A stretch of DNA of 64,000 nt from Burkholderia sp. HI2500 (GTDB taxonomy: Bacteria; Pseudomonadota; Gammaproteobacteria; Burkholderiales; Burkholderiaceae): the NCBI RefSeq assembly GCF_002223055.1, contig NZ_NKFL01000007.1, positions 186,001-250,000 on the forward strand, given 5' to 3'. Below, one piece after another: positions 27,279-35,718 of the stretch. A model generated the notes under the pieces. That model had not been told where the DNA came from. It was given only the letters and a program-made list of their open reading frames with translations, and did no database searches. The position numbers and the translations under genes are program-made. Each line of letters opens with the position of its first letter. Position 1 is the first letter of the stretch.

Positions 27279-27961
27279 CGCCTTGCTTGCCCTGGTGATG
27301 GTGGGGGATTGCGCGAATCGAGAGGCGACCCGCGCATCGTCGGCGACGACTTTAATTATCCTTGCGTTTGATTGTCAAACAAATTCAATCGATTTATTCA
27401 TTGTTGATTTCATTTGAATGATGAGGCTGATGGTTGTCGAAAAAGAGCGCGATGTCATGAAATGAATGGCTGATATCGGATTGTGTGGCGGGTCTCGGGG
27501 AGGAGGCTCGTGTCGCCGTGAAAATGGATTGAAGAGATGGAGGTGGCATCCACGAATTGCCTTCATGAATTGAATAATTCATTGGAGTGGTTGAAATGAT
27601 GTAAATAAAAATATCGTGACATCGGTTCCATTTTGGGTTCTGGAAATCAAAGTCATTTTTATTTTTGCTTTTGATGCGTTAACGGTGTTCAATGCAAAAA
27701 ATCCGATTTTTCCGGATGCGGTCGCCGCGCGTCGGCGGTTCTTGACCATCACGAGGTTGACGGCTTGCCGGCGCCTGCCATGCCCACAAAAATCGACAAA
27801 TCGGAACAGATGGACGCAGTGTTCCCGCCTACCATCCGCACGTACCTCGCGCATTCGCGCACCACCGCAGTATCGGCAGATGCATCGCCCGCATTTCGCT
27901 GCACGTGTCTCCCTCGCACCCTCGCATCCTGACAAGCCGCCCAACAGGCAAAGGATTCGCC
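27279..27961. other. AT-rich intergenic region upstream of the GH114-like lipoprotein
   Basis: 683 bases; the AT content is high from about 27290 to 27720. No open frame here has an RBS or a recognisable fold. It is the gap between two divergent units, so it should contain both promoters. No FNR-type box was found. Confidence 0.5.
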
Positions 27962-28843
27962 ATGTCCGCAAGATCGTTCGCTTCATTCGTGCTGATGCTG
28001 CTGCTCGCGGCGTGCGGAGGCGACTCCGATTCGTCCGCGCCCGGCAGCGCATTCGCGGCCACTTCCGTGCGCGCCTCGCAGGCCGCCGCGTGGAAACCGC
28101 TCGTGCCCGGCACGAGCTGGCAATGGCAGATCGACGGCAACCGAATCAACGAGACGGTGCTGGACGGCGTGAACAACCCGCGCAAGATGTTCGACGTCGA
28201 CATGGAGCTGACCGATGCCGGCACGATCCAGCGCCTGAAGGCGAAGGGCATCTATGTCGTCTGCTACATGGAGGTGGGCGGGCGCGAGGACACCCGTGGC
28301 GATGCCGGCAAGTTTCCGGACAGCGTGCTCGGCAACCCCGTCGAAGGGTATGAGGATCACGAACGCTGGCTGGACATCCGCCAGACCGCGATCCTGATGC
28401 CGCTGATGCTGGCGCGGCTCGACCAGGCGAAGAAAAAGGGCTGCGACGGCATCGAGCCGGACCTCGACGACAGCTATCGCCAGGAAACCGGCTTTCCGCT
28501 GACGCGTGACGATCAGTTGCGGTACAACACGGCGCTGATCGCCGCCGCGCACGATCGCGGGATGTCGATGGGCCTCAAGAACGGCTCGGGTATCGCCACC
28601 GCGATGGCGAAAGTGGCCGACTGGGCGCTCAACGAGCAATGCAACAGGTTCCACGAGTGCGGTGACTACGCGAGCTTCATCGCGCTGAACAAGGCCGTGT
28701 TCAATGTCGAGTACACGCGCCCGGACGGCATGACGCTCGCGGCTTTCTGCCCGGCGGACAACCAGGCCAATTTCGACGGCATTCTGAAACTGTCGAGCGA
28801 CACGCTCTCGGCGCTGCCGCGCGCGGCTTGCCGGTTCGAGTGA
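27962..28843 (+). CDS. GH114-like endo-alpha-1,4-polygalactosaminidase-type lipoprotein
   Basis: 293 residues. The lipobox LLLAAC puts the lipid on C18, so it is probably anchored to the outer membrane. The rest resembles the TM0555-like TIM barrel called GH114: SWQWQIDG near the start, GIYVVCYMEVGGRED, then GCDGIEPDLDDSYRQE, whose acidic residues are the likely active site, and GLKNGSG. The family cuts galactosaminogalactan-like polymers. AAGGA precedes the ATG. It is a single gene. An exopolysaccharide biosynthesis cluster of the Pel type was not seen nearby. Confidence 0.8.
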   Translation: MSARSFASFVLMLLLAACGGDSDSSAPGSAFAATSVRASQAAAWKPLVPGTSWQWQIDGNRINETVLDGVNNPRKMFDVDMELTDAGTIQRLKAKGIYVVCYMEVGGREDTRGDAGKFPDSVLGNPVEGYEDHERWLDIRQTAILMPLMLARLDQAKKKGCDGIEPDLDDSYRQETGFPLTRDDQLRYNTALIAAAHDRGMSMGLKNGSGIATAMAKVADWALNEQCNRFHECGDYASFIALNKAVFNVEYTRPDGMTLAAFCPADNQANFDGILKLSSDTLSALPRAACRFE

Positions 28844-29171
28844 GCGGCGGCGCGCGTCGCCGAGTGCGATCGCATCGGCCGCGATGACGACGCGGGCATC
28901 GCGACTGCGCGCACGGACGGGTGCGTGCGCCCAGGCATCGGTGCGGCATCGACAGCATTCCGGTTCGCGGCCCGCGTCGCCCGGGCCGGCCATTGACGCA
29001 GGTCAACCGCATTCCCCACGCAGGCCATACAGTCGAGTCGAGCGCTCGCGCGATGCCGCACGCCACTGCGCGCCGCATGCGGGATGGCGGCGGCGACGGG
29101 GCCGGATTCGCGCCGGGCGTGTTCATGCCGCCCGCTGGCGGGCGGAACGCGATGCGTTGCGGGGCAGGGTG
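28844..29171. other. intergenic region with FNR box, upstream of a small lipoprotein
   Basis: 328 bases. The one clear element is the FNR/ANR-type box at 28993-29006. Open frames across this gap in other frames look like artefacts of GC-rich DNA. Confidence 0.5.
28993..29006. promoter_or_regulatory. FNR/ANR box, TTGACGCAGGTCAA
   Basis: A perfect TTGAC-N4-GTCAA palindrome. It marks the left edge of the run of such boxes and lies 166 bases upstream of the lipoprotein start at 29172. Confidence 0.7.
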
Positions 29172-29645
29172 ATGAACCAACGGTTATGGGCGCTCGGCGT
29201 GCTCCTTGCATTGGCCGCGTGCGCCGGCGCGGAACGGAACGCGGCCTTCCGGTCGACGGAAACGCAGTTGTTCGCGACGCGCCAGGCCGCGGTGCTGCGG
29301 TGTTCGACGCCTGCCGAATGCGACCGCGCATGGCACTTCGCACGCGGCTACGTCGAAGCGCATTCGTCGACCCGGATCACGCGCGCCGATGCGGACACGA
29401 TCGAAACGGCGGCGCCGATTCTGGCCGGAGAAGTGTATCTGTGGGCCTCCCGAACGACGTCGGGCGGCGCGTCGATGATCCGGCTCAAGGCGATGTGCAA
29501 GGGCATGTACGCCAGCGACGGCGGCCCGGGCTGGCGGTACGACGCGTGCGCGGCGAAGATCCTCGACATCGAGCGAGGCTTCCGGTCATACGGGAACCCG
29601 GCGCGTTCGTCCGACGTGCCGACGGCGCCGGTCGTGCCGCGATGA
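29172..29645 (+). CDS. small lipoprotein of unknown function
   Basis: 157 residues. The lipobox LALAAC puts the lipid on C17. The mature part has four or more cysteines (RCSTPAECDRAWHFA, AMCKGMYA, RYDACAAKILDIERGFRSY) that could form disulphides. I do not recognise the family. The conserved feel and the lipobox support a real gene. It starts the low-oxygen island and has an FNR-type box about 165 bases upstream. Confidence 0.7.
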   Translation: MNQRLWALGVLLALAACAGAERNAAFRSTETQLFATRQAAVLRCSTPAECDRAWHFARGYVEAHSSTRITRADADTIETAAPILAGEVYLWASRTTSGGASMIRLKAMCKGMYASDGGPGWRYDACAAKILDIERGFRSYGNPARSSDVPTAPVVPR

Positions 29646-29696
29646 TCCGGCGTCTCGCGTCCGTGCGTCTGCCGGTTTCCGCGTGATTCCGAACCG

Positions 29697-29710
29697 TTGA
29701 CCTCCGTCAA
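29697..29710 (+). promoter_or_regulatory. FNR/ANR box, TTGACCTCCGTCAA
   Basis: A perfect TTGAC-N4-GTCAA box 79 bases before the universal stress gene at 29789. A GATGAT hexamer is centred 31 bases downstream of the box centre, as expected of a -10 element in a class II FNR promoter (box at -41.5). Confidence 0.78.
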
Positions 29711-29788
29711 CGCCCGTTTCCGGCGAACGCCGATGATGAAAACCAGGCCGAACGCCGCCGGCGCATCGGGTCATCCAGCGAGGTCGGT

Positions 29789-30259
29789 ATGTACACGAAC
29801 ATCATGGTCGCCGTGGACGGCAGCCCTTCATCGCAACGCGCGCTCGACGAGGGCTTGAAGGTGGCGCGCTCGTGCGGTGCGCGCCTGTTCGCCGTTTTCG
29901 TCGTCGACAAGTCGTTGCTGATCACTTACAGCGGGCGCCTGGACCCGGATGCATTGCTCGACGAGATCCGGCGCGACGGCGCGTCGGTCCTGCGACACGT
30001 CGAACGAACCATCGCGCATGCTGCGGTCAACGGCGAGACGGAACTCGTCGAGACCGAGCTGGGCGAGAGTGTCGCCGAACGGCTGCAGCGCTACGTCGCC
30101 GAGCGGTCGATCGATCTCGCGGTGGTCGGCACTCACGGGCGGCGCGGGGTCCGGCGGCTGTTCCTCGGCAGCGTCGCCGAACGGTTCCTGCGCGGATCGA
30201 GCTGCCCGGTCCTGCTCATGCGCGGCACCGACGCCGCACCGGCCGCGGCGGCGGCGTAG
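29789..30259 (+). CDS. universal stress protein, single domain
   Basis: 156 residues of UspA fold. It starts with MYTNIMVAVDGSPSSQRAL (ATP-contacting Asp and Ser), and the C-terminal ATP-binding motif is [18 protein letters not shown] (G-x2-G-x9-G-S). Such proteins are cytoplasmic and accumulate in stress, stationary phase or low oxygen. An FNR box lies 79 bases upstream, so expression is expected to rise as oxygen falls. The DUF1488-type gene follows by 65 bases and may be co-transcribed. Confidence 0.9.
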   Translation: MYTNIMVAVDGSPSSQRALDEGLKVARSCGARLFAVFVVDKSLLITYSGRLDPDALLDEIRRDGASVLRHVERTIAHAAVNGETELVETELGESVAERLQRYVAERSIDLAVVGTHGRRGVRRLFLGSVAERFLRGSSCPVLLMRGTDAAPAAAAA

Positions 30260-30324
30260 GGCCGCCATGCACGCAGCGCCGCCAGCCGGCGCCTGCCCGT
30301 GCGCAACCTGCCGAGGTGACCATC

Positions 30325-30600
30325 ATGCAGATCTCGTTTCCTTCCGAACATCCGACGTATTGCGGCCTGGATCCGGCACTGACCTTTCCGGCGCTGGTCG
30401 AAGGCCACCGCGTGCGCTGCGCGATTACCGCGGAAGCGCTGGAGGATCACTTCCGCGCGGCGTCGCCGTGCGAGCAGGATCTCGTGGATGCGTTTGCCCG
30501 CCACCGTCCCGCGATCGAGCGCGCCGCACGCTGCCTGCTCGAGGAGATGGGCGGGCGGCCGATTCTGCTTCACAGCGGCTATTTCCGGTTCTGCACGTGA
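30325..30600 (+). CDS. DUF1488-family small protein
   Basis: 91 residues, matching the size of DUF1488 proteins. Typical segments are GHRVRCAITAEALEDHF and CEQDLVDAFARHRPAIERAARCLLEE. It has no signal peptide or membrane segment, so it is cytoplasmic, and no function has been assigned to the family that I know of. It is placed between the universal stress gene and Hsp20 in the low-oxygen island. Confidence 0.75.
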   Translation: MQISFPSEHPTYCGLDPALTFPALVEGHRVRCAITAEALEDHFRAASPCEQDLVDAFARHRPAIERAARCLLEEMGGRPILLHSGYFRFCT

Positions 30601-30613
30601 GCGCCCGCAGTCG

Positions 30614-30627
30614 TTGACGCGCATCAA
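30614..30627 (+). promoter_or_regulatory. FNR/ANR box, TTGACGCGCATCAA, for the Hsp20 gene
   Basis: A TTGAC-N4-ATCAA box. A -10-like TACGCT (30649-30654) is centred 31 bases downstream of the box centre, the spacing of a class II FNR-activated promoter, giving a predicted transcript start near 30662. Confidence 0.8.
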
Positions 30628-30780
30628 GCGCGTGCCGATACGGGCACTTACGCTGGAATCCTGATGATCGTTCGTCCGTTGTGCGGCACACGGTGCCGCG
30701 CCAATCCGGTCTTCATCATGGCGTCGCGCGGGCGGGACGAACGCGCGGGCCGCTTGTCTATCGTTCAAGGAGTGCGAACC

Positions 30781-31215
30781 ATGAGCAATGTCACGCGTTA
30801 CGATCCGTTTTCGATCGAACCCGTCGCCGACCTGTTTCAGGGGCTGTTCAGGCCGCTGCGCGGAATGACGCTGACGGACGAGCCCGATCTGGCCTCGATG
30901 AAGATCGACGTGACGGAAAGCGACGAGGCGTACAAGGTCAACGCGGAACTGCCGGGCGTCGCCAAGGACGACATCGACGTCCAGGTGACGGGCAGCACCG
31001 TATCGATCCACGCGAAGATCGAGCGCAACCAGGAGCAGAAGGAGGGCGAACGCGTGATCCGGCGCGAGCGCTACAGCGGTGCGATCAGCCGCTCGTTCTC
31101 GCTGTCGGGCGAGATCGACGACGCGAACGCGACGGCGACTTACCAGGACGGCGTGCTGTCGCTGACGCTCCCGAAGAAGGCGCCGGTCGCGCAGAAGAAA
31201 CTGGCCATCAGCTGA
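30781..31215 (+). CDS. Hsp20/alpha-crystallin small heat-shock protein
   Basis: 144 residues. The alpha-crystallin domain spans about residues 38-135: MKIDVTESDEAYKVNAELPGVAKDDIDVQV, then ERYSGAISRSFSLSGEID and the closing DGVLSLTLPKKAP. The extension KKLAIS at the end contains the IxI/V-type oligomerisation motif (LAIS) in weak form. Small heat-shock proteins hold unfolding proteins in refoldable form without ATP. GGAG precedes the ATG. Its own FNR box and a downstream T-rich terminator make it a single-gene transcript. Confidence 0.93.
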   Translation: MSNVTRYDPFSIEPVADLFQGLFRPLRGMTLTDEPDLASMKIDVTESDEAYKVNAELPGVAKDDIDVQVTGSTVSIHAKIERNQEQKEGERVIRRERYSGAISRSFSLSGEIDDANATATYQDGVLSLTLPKKAPVAQKKLAIS

Positions 31216-31267
31216 TCGGAGAGCAGGCAGCGGGCGATGCGGGCACGCGTCGTCCGAACGGAGATAC

Positions 31268-31299
31268 CGGCGCGCGGAGCGATCCGCGCGCCGTTTCAT
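31268..31299 (+). terminator. intrinsic terminator after Hsp20
   Basis: A perfect 11-bp GC-rich stem (31268-31278 with 31283-31293) with loop GCGA is followed by TTTCATT. This is the clearest Rho-independent terminator in the window. Confidence 0.75.
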
Positions 31300-31382
31300 T
31301 GTGGCGGTCGCGCGAACGCCTGCGCATTCGATCCGGTGCCGCCGGCGCGGGAGCGCTCCGTCTGCGCGTCGGGCGGCGTCCG

Positions 31383-31396
31383 TTGACCTGCATCAG
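31383..31396 (+). promoter_or_regulatory. FNR/ANR box, TTGACCTGCATCAG
   Basis: One mismatch in the second half-site (ATCAG for ATCAA). It lies 76 bases before the BON gene at 31473. Confidence 0.65.
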
Positions 31397-31472
31397 CGAT
31401 CCCCGGCCGCGCGTGTGCAACTCTGGAGATGTGCGGCGGACTGGCGCGCCGCGGCTCACAGGAGTGCAGGCG

Positions 31473-32123
31473 ATGAAGACCGACAAGCAGTTGAAGCAGG
31501 ACGTTCAGGACGAACTGGAGTCCGACCCGGCGATCGACGCGACACGTATCGGTGTCGAGGTGGTCAACCGGATCGTGACGCTCTCGGGTCATCCGCCGAG
31601 CTATGCGGAGAAGCTGGCGATCGAGCGGGCGGCGAACCGCGTGGCCGGCGTCAAGGCGCTCGTCGTCGACATGACCGTGCATCTGCCGGACGACGACGTC
31701 CGCACCGACGAGGACATCGCGAACGCGGTGCGTTCGGTGCTGCACTGGACGGTCGGGCTGCACGACGACGCGGTGAAGGTGCAGGTCGAACACGGCTGGA
31801 TCACGCTGTCCGGCAGGGTCGAATGGGCGTACCAGAGCCACCTCGCCGTGCGGGCGATCTCGCAGATGCGCAGCGTGACCGGCGTGACCGACCATATCGC
31901 GGTGCAGGGGACGATCGGTTCGGCCGACATCGGCGGCAACATCAAGCGCGCGATCATGCGCCATGCGGAGCGCGAGGCGAAGCACATCGCGATCGAGGTG
32001 CGCGACGGCACGGTGCGGCTGTCCGGCAAGGTCGGCTCGTTCTCCGAGCGCAAGGCCGTGCGCGGGGCGGCATGGTCGGCGCGCGGCGTGCGCGCCGTCG
32101 TCGACGATCTGGTCGTCGAGTAA
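31473..32123 (+). CDS. triple BON-domain protein (OsmY-like, cytoplasmic)
   Basis: 216 residues made of three BON units (about 5-70, 78-145 and 150-216). Each has the pattern V...I.L.G.V.....A...A..V.GV..V: VVNRIVTLSGHPPSYAEKLAIE, VEHGWITLSGRVEWAYQSHLAV, VRDGTVRLSGKVGSFSERKAV. BON domains bind phospholipid or other surfaces in OsmY-type proteins, but this one lacks a signal peptide. AGGAG precedes the ATG. It is collinear with the BON protein at 51773 and is likely its paralogue. An FNR box lies upstream. Confidence 0.85.
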   Translation: MKTDKQLKQDVQDELESDPAIDATRIGVEVVNRIVTLSGHPPSYAEKLAIERAANRVAGVKALVVDMTVHLPDDDVRTDEDIANAVRSVLHWTVGLHDDAVKVQVEHGWITLSGRVEWAYQSHLAVRAISQMRSVTGVTDHIAVQGTIGSADIGGNIKRAIMRHAEREAKHIAIEVRDGTVRLSGKVGSFSERKAVRGAAWSARGVRAVVDDLVVE

Positions 32124-32173
32124 CGCCGGCAAGCGGCAACCGGATGCGCAGTGCGCGCGGAAAGGGGAATCAA

Positions 32174-32413
32174 ATGACATTGTCAGGCGAGGTGCACGAC
32201 GCGGACTGGTCGGTGGCGATCGAGACGATCGTCGCCGGAACGGGCGGCTATCGTTGCAGGATCCACGTGACGCTGGTGTCGCCGGAGGGCGCGTGCGAGC
32301 GTACGTTCGCGCACAGCCGGACCCACGGCACCGAGCGCGAAGCCGCGATCGACGGGCTGCGCGTCGGGATGACGTGGGTCGAAATGAGGAAGTCGAACAC
32401 GTTCACGGTGTGA
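32174..32413 (+). CDS. small protein of unknown function downstream of BON gene
   Basis: 79 residues: a beta-rich start (LSGEVHDADWSVAIETIVA), ECxxFAHSRTHGTEREAAIDGLRVG and a charged end. Nothing in it resembles a catalytic motif, and it has no signal or membrane segment. AGGGG precedes ATG 32174; an alternative ATG is 30 bases upstream. It probably shares the BON promoter and ends at a strong hairpin at 32419. Confidence 0.65.
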   Translation: MTLSGEVHDADWSVAIETIVAGTGGYRCRIHVTLVSPEGACERTFAHSRTHGTEREAAIDGLRVGMTWVEMRKSNTFTV

Positions 32414-32418
32414 GGTCG

Positions 32419-32458
32419 CGGCGCCCGTGCACGTGTCGCACGGGTGCCGGCGTTTCGT
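32419..32458 (+). terminator. intrinsic terminator after the BON unit
   Basis: A 12-bp stem with one G-T wobble pair (32419-32430 with 32438-32449), loop ACGTGTC, is followed by TTTCGTT. It separates the plus-strand unit from the convergent SulP gene ending at 32512. Confidence 0.65.
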
Positions 32459-32511
32459 TCGCCACGCGACGCAACCGGCGTCGCATCGCGTGTGCATCGA
32501 CATCGACGTGC

Positions 32512-34278
32512 CTAGCCGTCCGACCGATCACGGGTGGCACGCGGCAGCGCCGCGCGCGGGACCGGTTCGTCGTCGCGTGCATGTCTGCGTTGCCGCCCGA
32601 CATGATGCGCGACGGCGTCGGTCACGGTCGGGAAGAAACTGGCGCGACCGAACACGTCGAACAGCCCGTAGGCGCGCAGGCGATCCTTCACCGGGCCCTT
32701 CATTTCCGCGAAGTCCAGCGCGATCTTCCGTTCCCGGAGTTCCTCGCCCAGCATCACGAGCCGGTCCGCGGCGCTGATGTCGATATCGGTGACGGGCTCG
32801 GCCGCGATGACGACGCGCGCAACCGGTGGCGCGGACTTCGCGATCGCCGCGTGCAGATGCTCGCAGAAAATCTCGACGTTCGCGTAGAAGAGCGGCGCAT
32901 CCCAGCGGAACAGCAGGAGCCCCGGTATCGGCACGGCGTCCGGATGCCGCGCGACGTCGTGATAGCCGCGCACGCCGGCGAGCCGGCCCAGCACCGCATC
33001 GTACGGATGCCACGCGCGCCACACGAACGACAGCAGCGACAGCGCGCTGGCGAGCAGGATGCCGGGCACGACGCCCATGCCGATCACGCCGGCGAAGCAC
33101 AGCACCGAAATCAGGCATTCGCCGCGGCGCATCCGGTACAGCCGCACGACGCTGCGGACGTCCGCGATGCCGAACGCCGCGTAGATCACCACGGCGGCCA
33201 ACGCCGCGCGCGGGACGAGGGTCAGCAGCGCCGGGGCGGCGGCGAGCAGGAGCGCGATGCAGGCCGCCGCGACCAGATTCGTGACCTGGCTTTGCGCACC
33301 GGCGGCAATCGCGACGGGCGTGCGCGATGCGCTGCTGCTGACCGCGCACCCGTGCATCACGCCGGCCAGCAGATTGGCGGCGCCCAGAGCGACCAGTTCC
33401 TGGTTGCGGTCCGGTGTGTCGCCCGCGCGAGTGGACAGTGCGCGCGACAGCATGCTGATGTCGGCGAACGACACCAGCGCGACGGCGATCGCGCCGGACG
33501 CAAGCGCGACCAGATCGGCGACGGAGACGGCCGGCAGATGCGGCACGGGCGCACCGGCAGGCAGGGCGCCGATCGTGGCCACGCCGTGCAGCCGCGGCAC
33601 CTGCGCGATGACGGTTGCCGCCAGCACCGCGATCAAGACGCCGGGCGCACGCGGCATCATGCGTTTCATCAGAAAAATGGTGGTGAGCGTACCGATGCCG
33701 AGCGCGGTCGCGGCAATGGAAAACCGGTGTGCGTTGAGCGCCTGCACGATGCGCGGCACGCTGGCGAACACGTCGCCGCCCGATACCTGCATGCCCAGCA
33801 GTTCCGGCAACCGGCCGATCGCGAGCGCAATGGCGATGCCGTTCAGGTAGCCGTACTGGATCGGACGCGACAGCAGATCGGTGACGAAGCCGAGGCGGAG
33901 CGCGCCGAGCAGGATGCAGATCGTGCCGGCCAACAGCGCCAGCGCGCCGGCGAGCGCGATGGCGCGCTGCGGATCGTGACCGGCGAGCGGGGCGATGGCG
34001 CCGGCGATCAGCGCGGCCAGTGCCGAATCCGGGCCGAGGACGAGGATCCGGCTCGGGCCGAGCAGCGCATACGCGAGCAACGCGGCGATCGACGCATGGA
34101 GCCCCGTGATGGCGGGCAGGCCGGCCGCCTCGGCATAGCTCATGCCGACGGGCACCAGCACGGCCGACAGCGCGATGCCCGCATAGAGATCGCGCGAGAA
34201 CCATGCGCGCCGGTAGTTCGCGAGCATGGTGAAGCCCGGGAACAGGTGGGCAACGCGGGCGGAAAGCGGCCGGTTCAT
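32512..34278 (-). CDS. SulP-family inorganic anion transporter with STAS domain
   Basis: 588 residues. The N-terminal two thirds (about 25-430) has 10-14 hydrophobic segments with the SulP pattern LYAGIALSAVLVPVGMSYAEAAGLPAITGLHAS, and the C-terminal third (about 450-570) is a STAS domain (DAVPIPGLLLFRWDAPLFYANVE, DISAADRLVMLGEELRER). The family moves sulphate, bicarbonate, chloride or dicarboxylates. It overlaps the LOG-like gene by 4 bases (ATGA) and is last in a four-gene unit that starts at the nitroreductase, so it should be FNR-responsive. Confidence 0.88.
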   Translation of the reverse strand: MNRPLSARVAHLFPGFTMLANYRRAWFSRDLYAGIALSAVLVPVGMSYAEAAGLPAITGLHASIAALLAYALLGPSRILVLGPDSALAALIAGAIAPLAGHDPQRAIALAGALALLAGTICILLGALRLGFVTDLLSRPIQYGYLNGIAIALAIGRLPELLGMQVSGGDVFASVPRIVQALNAHRFSIAATALGIGTLTTIFLMKRMMPRAPGVLIAVLAATVIAQVPRLHGVATIGALPAGAPVPHLPAVSVADLVALASGAIAVALVSFADISMLSRALSTRAGDTPDRNQELVALGAANLLAGVMHGCAVSSSASRTPVAIAAGAQSQVTNLVAAACIALLLAAAPALLTLVPRAALAAVVIYAAFGIADVRSVVRLYRMRRGECLISVLCFAGVIGMGVVPGILLASALSLLSFVWRAWHPYDAVLGRLAGVRGYHDVARHPDAVPIPGLLLFRWDAPLFYANVEIFCEHLHAAIAKSAPPVARVVIAAEPVTDIDISAADRLVMLGEELRERKIALDFAEMKGPVKDRLRAYGLFDVFGRASFFPTVTDAVAHHVGRQRRHARDDEPVPRAALPRATRDRSDG

Positions 34279-35309
34279 TGCGGCTTCGGCTTCGGCTTCG
34301 GCGTCGTGCGGCGGCGCACCGGCCGCGCCGTGCGCCGCCGCGCATACCAGCCGCCGATCGCGTGCCAGATGTCCGGGGCGGATTCGCAGTACGTGAACAG
34401 GTCGAGATCGGCGCGAGCGATCATCCCTTCGTCGGCGAGGAAGGCCAGATCCACCGCGCGGCGCCAGTACGCTTCGCCGACGAGGATGACCGGCAGCGGC
34501 GGGATCTTGCGCGTCTGCAGCAGCGTCAGGACTTCGAACAGCTCGTCGAACGTGCCGTAGCCGCCGGGGAAGAATACCGCCGCCTTCGCGCGTTCGAGCA
34601 GGTGCAGCTTGCGGATCGCGAAATAGTGAAACCGGAAGCAGAGACCGGGCGTGATGTACGGATTCGGTGCCTGTTCGCGCGGCAGCTCGATGTTGAAGCC
34701 GATGCTCGGCGCGCCGCGCTCGTATGCGCCGCGATTGGCGGCCTCCATGATGCCCGGGCCGCCGCCGGTGACGATGGCGAGCCGCGCGGCGCGCGTGCAC
34801 CGGTCGGCGTGGCCGACGATGCGCCCGAATTCGCGCGCGACGCGGTAATACACGCTGTGCTCGACGAGCCGGCTCGCCGCCGCGACGGCGTGACGCCGGC
34901 CCGCATCGTGCGGCCGCGCCGCGAGCAGGCGATTGGCTTCGTTCAGCCGCGCGTTCGCGACGGCCGGGGCAACGATGCGCGTGCTGCCGTAGATCACGAC
35001 GGCATGGCCGATGCGTTCGTTCTGCAGGCGTTCCTCGGCCTTCCAGTAGTCGAGTTGCAGCCGGATGCCGCGCATGCCCGCGCGCTGCAGGAGGGTGGCA
35101 TCGTCGTCGGCGGGCGTGCAGTCCGGACGGTTGGCGAGACGCGGCGCGCGATGCGGGATGCGCTGGACGCGGTCGTTGCCGACGATCGCATCGGGCCGTG
35201 TGCGAGCGCGTTTGCCGGGCGCGGCCGCCGACGTCAGGCCGGCTGCGGCACGGCGGCGCACTCCACCTCGCGCGGTACCGACGGGAACGCGTTTGACGAC
35301 GGTCGACAT
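34275..35309 (-). CDS. LOG/TIGR00730-family Rossmann protein (lysine decarboxylase-like fold)
   Basis: 344 residues. The PGGxGTxxE motif is present as FFPGGYGTFDELFE, and RLAIVTGGGPGIMEAANRGAYE is the nucleotide/phosphate-binding segment. Such proteins cleave ribose-5-phosphate from AMP-like nucleotides (cytokinin riboside 5-monophosphate phosphoribohydrolase) and are often misnamed lysine decarboxylases. An N-terminal extension of about 80 Arg/Ala-rich residues precedes the core, so the true start could be internal. The ATG at 35309 lies 22 bases after the cytochrome gene. Confidence 0.83.
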   Translation of the reverse strand: MSTVVKRVPVGTARGGVRRRAAAGLTSAAAPGKRARTRPDAIVGNDRVQRIPHRAPRLANRPDCTPADDDATLLQRAGMRGIRLQLDYWKAEERLQNERIGHAVVIYGSTRIVAPAVANARLNEANRLLAARPHDAGRRHAVAAASRLVEHSVYYRVAREFGRIVGHADRCTRAARLAIVTGGGPGIMEAANRGAYERGAPSIGFNIELPREQAPNPYITPGLCFRFHYFAIRKLHLLERAKAAVFFPGGYGTFDELFEVLTLLQTRKIPPLPVILVGEAYWRRAVDLAFLADEGMIARADLDLFTYCESAPDIWHAIGGWYARRRTARPVRRRTTPKPKPKPQ

Positions 35310-35331
35310 GAGCGGCTGGCTGGCGGGCCGG

Positions 35332-35667
35332 TTACTGGCTCAGCACCCATTGCACGAGCTGGTGCGCGTCGTCGGCGGACAGCGGGCCGCCGCGATCCTC
35401 GGCGGATGGCATCGGCGTGTCGCCCCAGTGCATGCGGCCGCCGACGCGCAGCTTGCGTTCCAGTTCAGGCGCGGCGGCCGGATCGCCGCGGTAGCGCTGC
35501 GCGATGTCGTGGAACGACGGCCCGAGGAACGTCATGTCGGACGTGTGGCAGAACATGCAGTGCTGCGCATTGACGAGATCGGTCGGCTCGGGCACGGCCG
35601 TCTGCGCGGCGGCCGGGTTGGCCGCCGTGACGGTCACGCAGAAGGCGGCGCAACGCAGGAGGTTCAT
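35332..35667 (-). CDS. class I c-type cytochrome, periplasmic
   Basis: 111 residues. A signal peptide (about 1-22, ending AAA-Q) leads to the haem site CMFCH (C37, C40, H41). A later methionine in GDTPMPSAEDRG is the likely sixth ligand. It resembles small cytochromes of the c551/c5 type that shuttle electrons between complexes in the periplasm. AGGAA lies upstream of the ATG. It is second in the nitroreductase unit, whose promoter carries an FNR box, so it may serve respiration at low oxygen. Confidence 0.88.
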   Translation of the reverse strand: MNLLRCAAFCVTVTAANPAAAQTAVPEPTDLVNAQHCMFCHTSDMTFLGPSFHDIAQRYRGDPAAAPELERKLRVGGRMHWGDTPMPSAEDRGGPLSADDAHQLVQWVLSQ

Positions 35668-35718
35668 GATTTTTTCCTCGTCCGGATCAGAAAGGCCGCG
35701 CCGTGCCGCCGGGCGCGA

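Noticed and set aside
27394..27582. Small open frames in the AT-rich gap near 27.5 kb
   Set aside because: No RBS, no conserved pattern; arises from low complexity DNA.
31963..34560. A very long plus-strand open frame opposite SulP
   Set aside because: Antisense to a clear membrane transporter and of low-complexity Arg/Gly/Asp composition.
35292..35305. TTGAC-N4-GTCGA, an FNR-like site
   Set aside because: One mismatch and located within the first codons of the LOG-like gene; probably chance.
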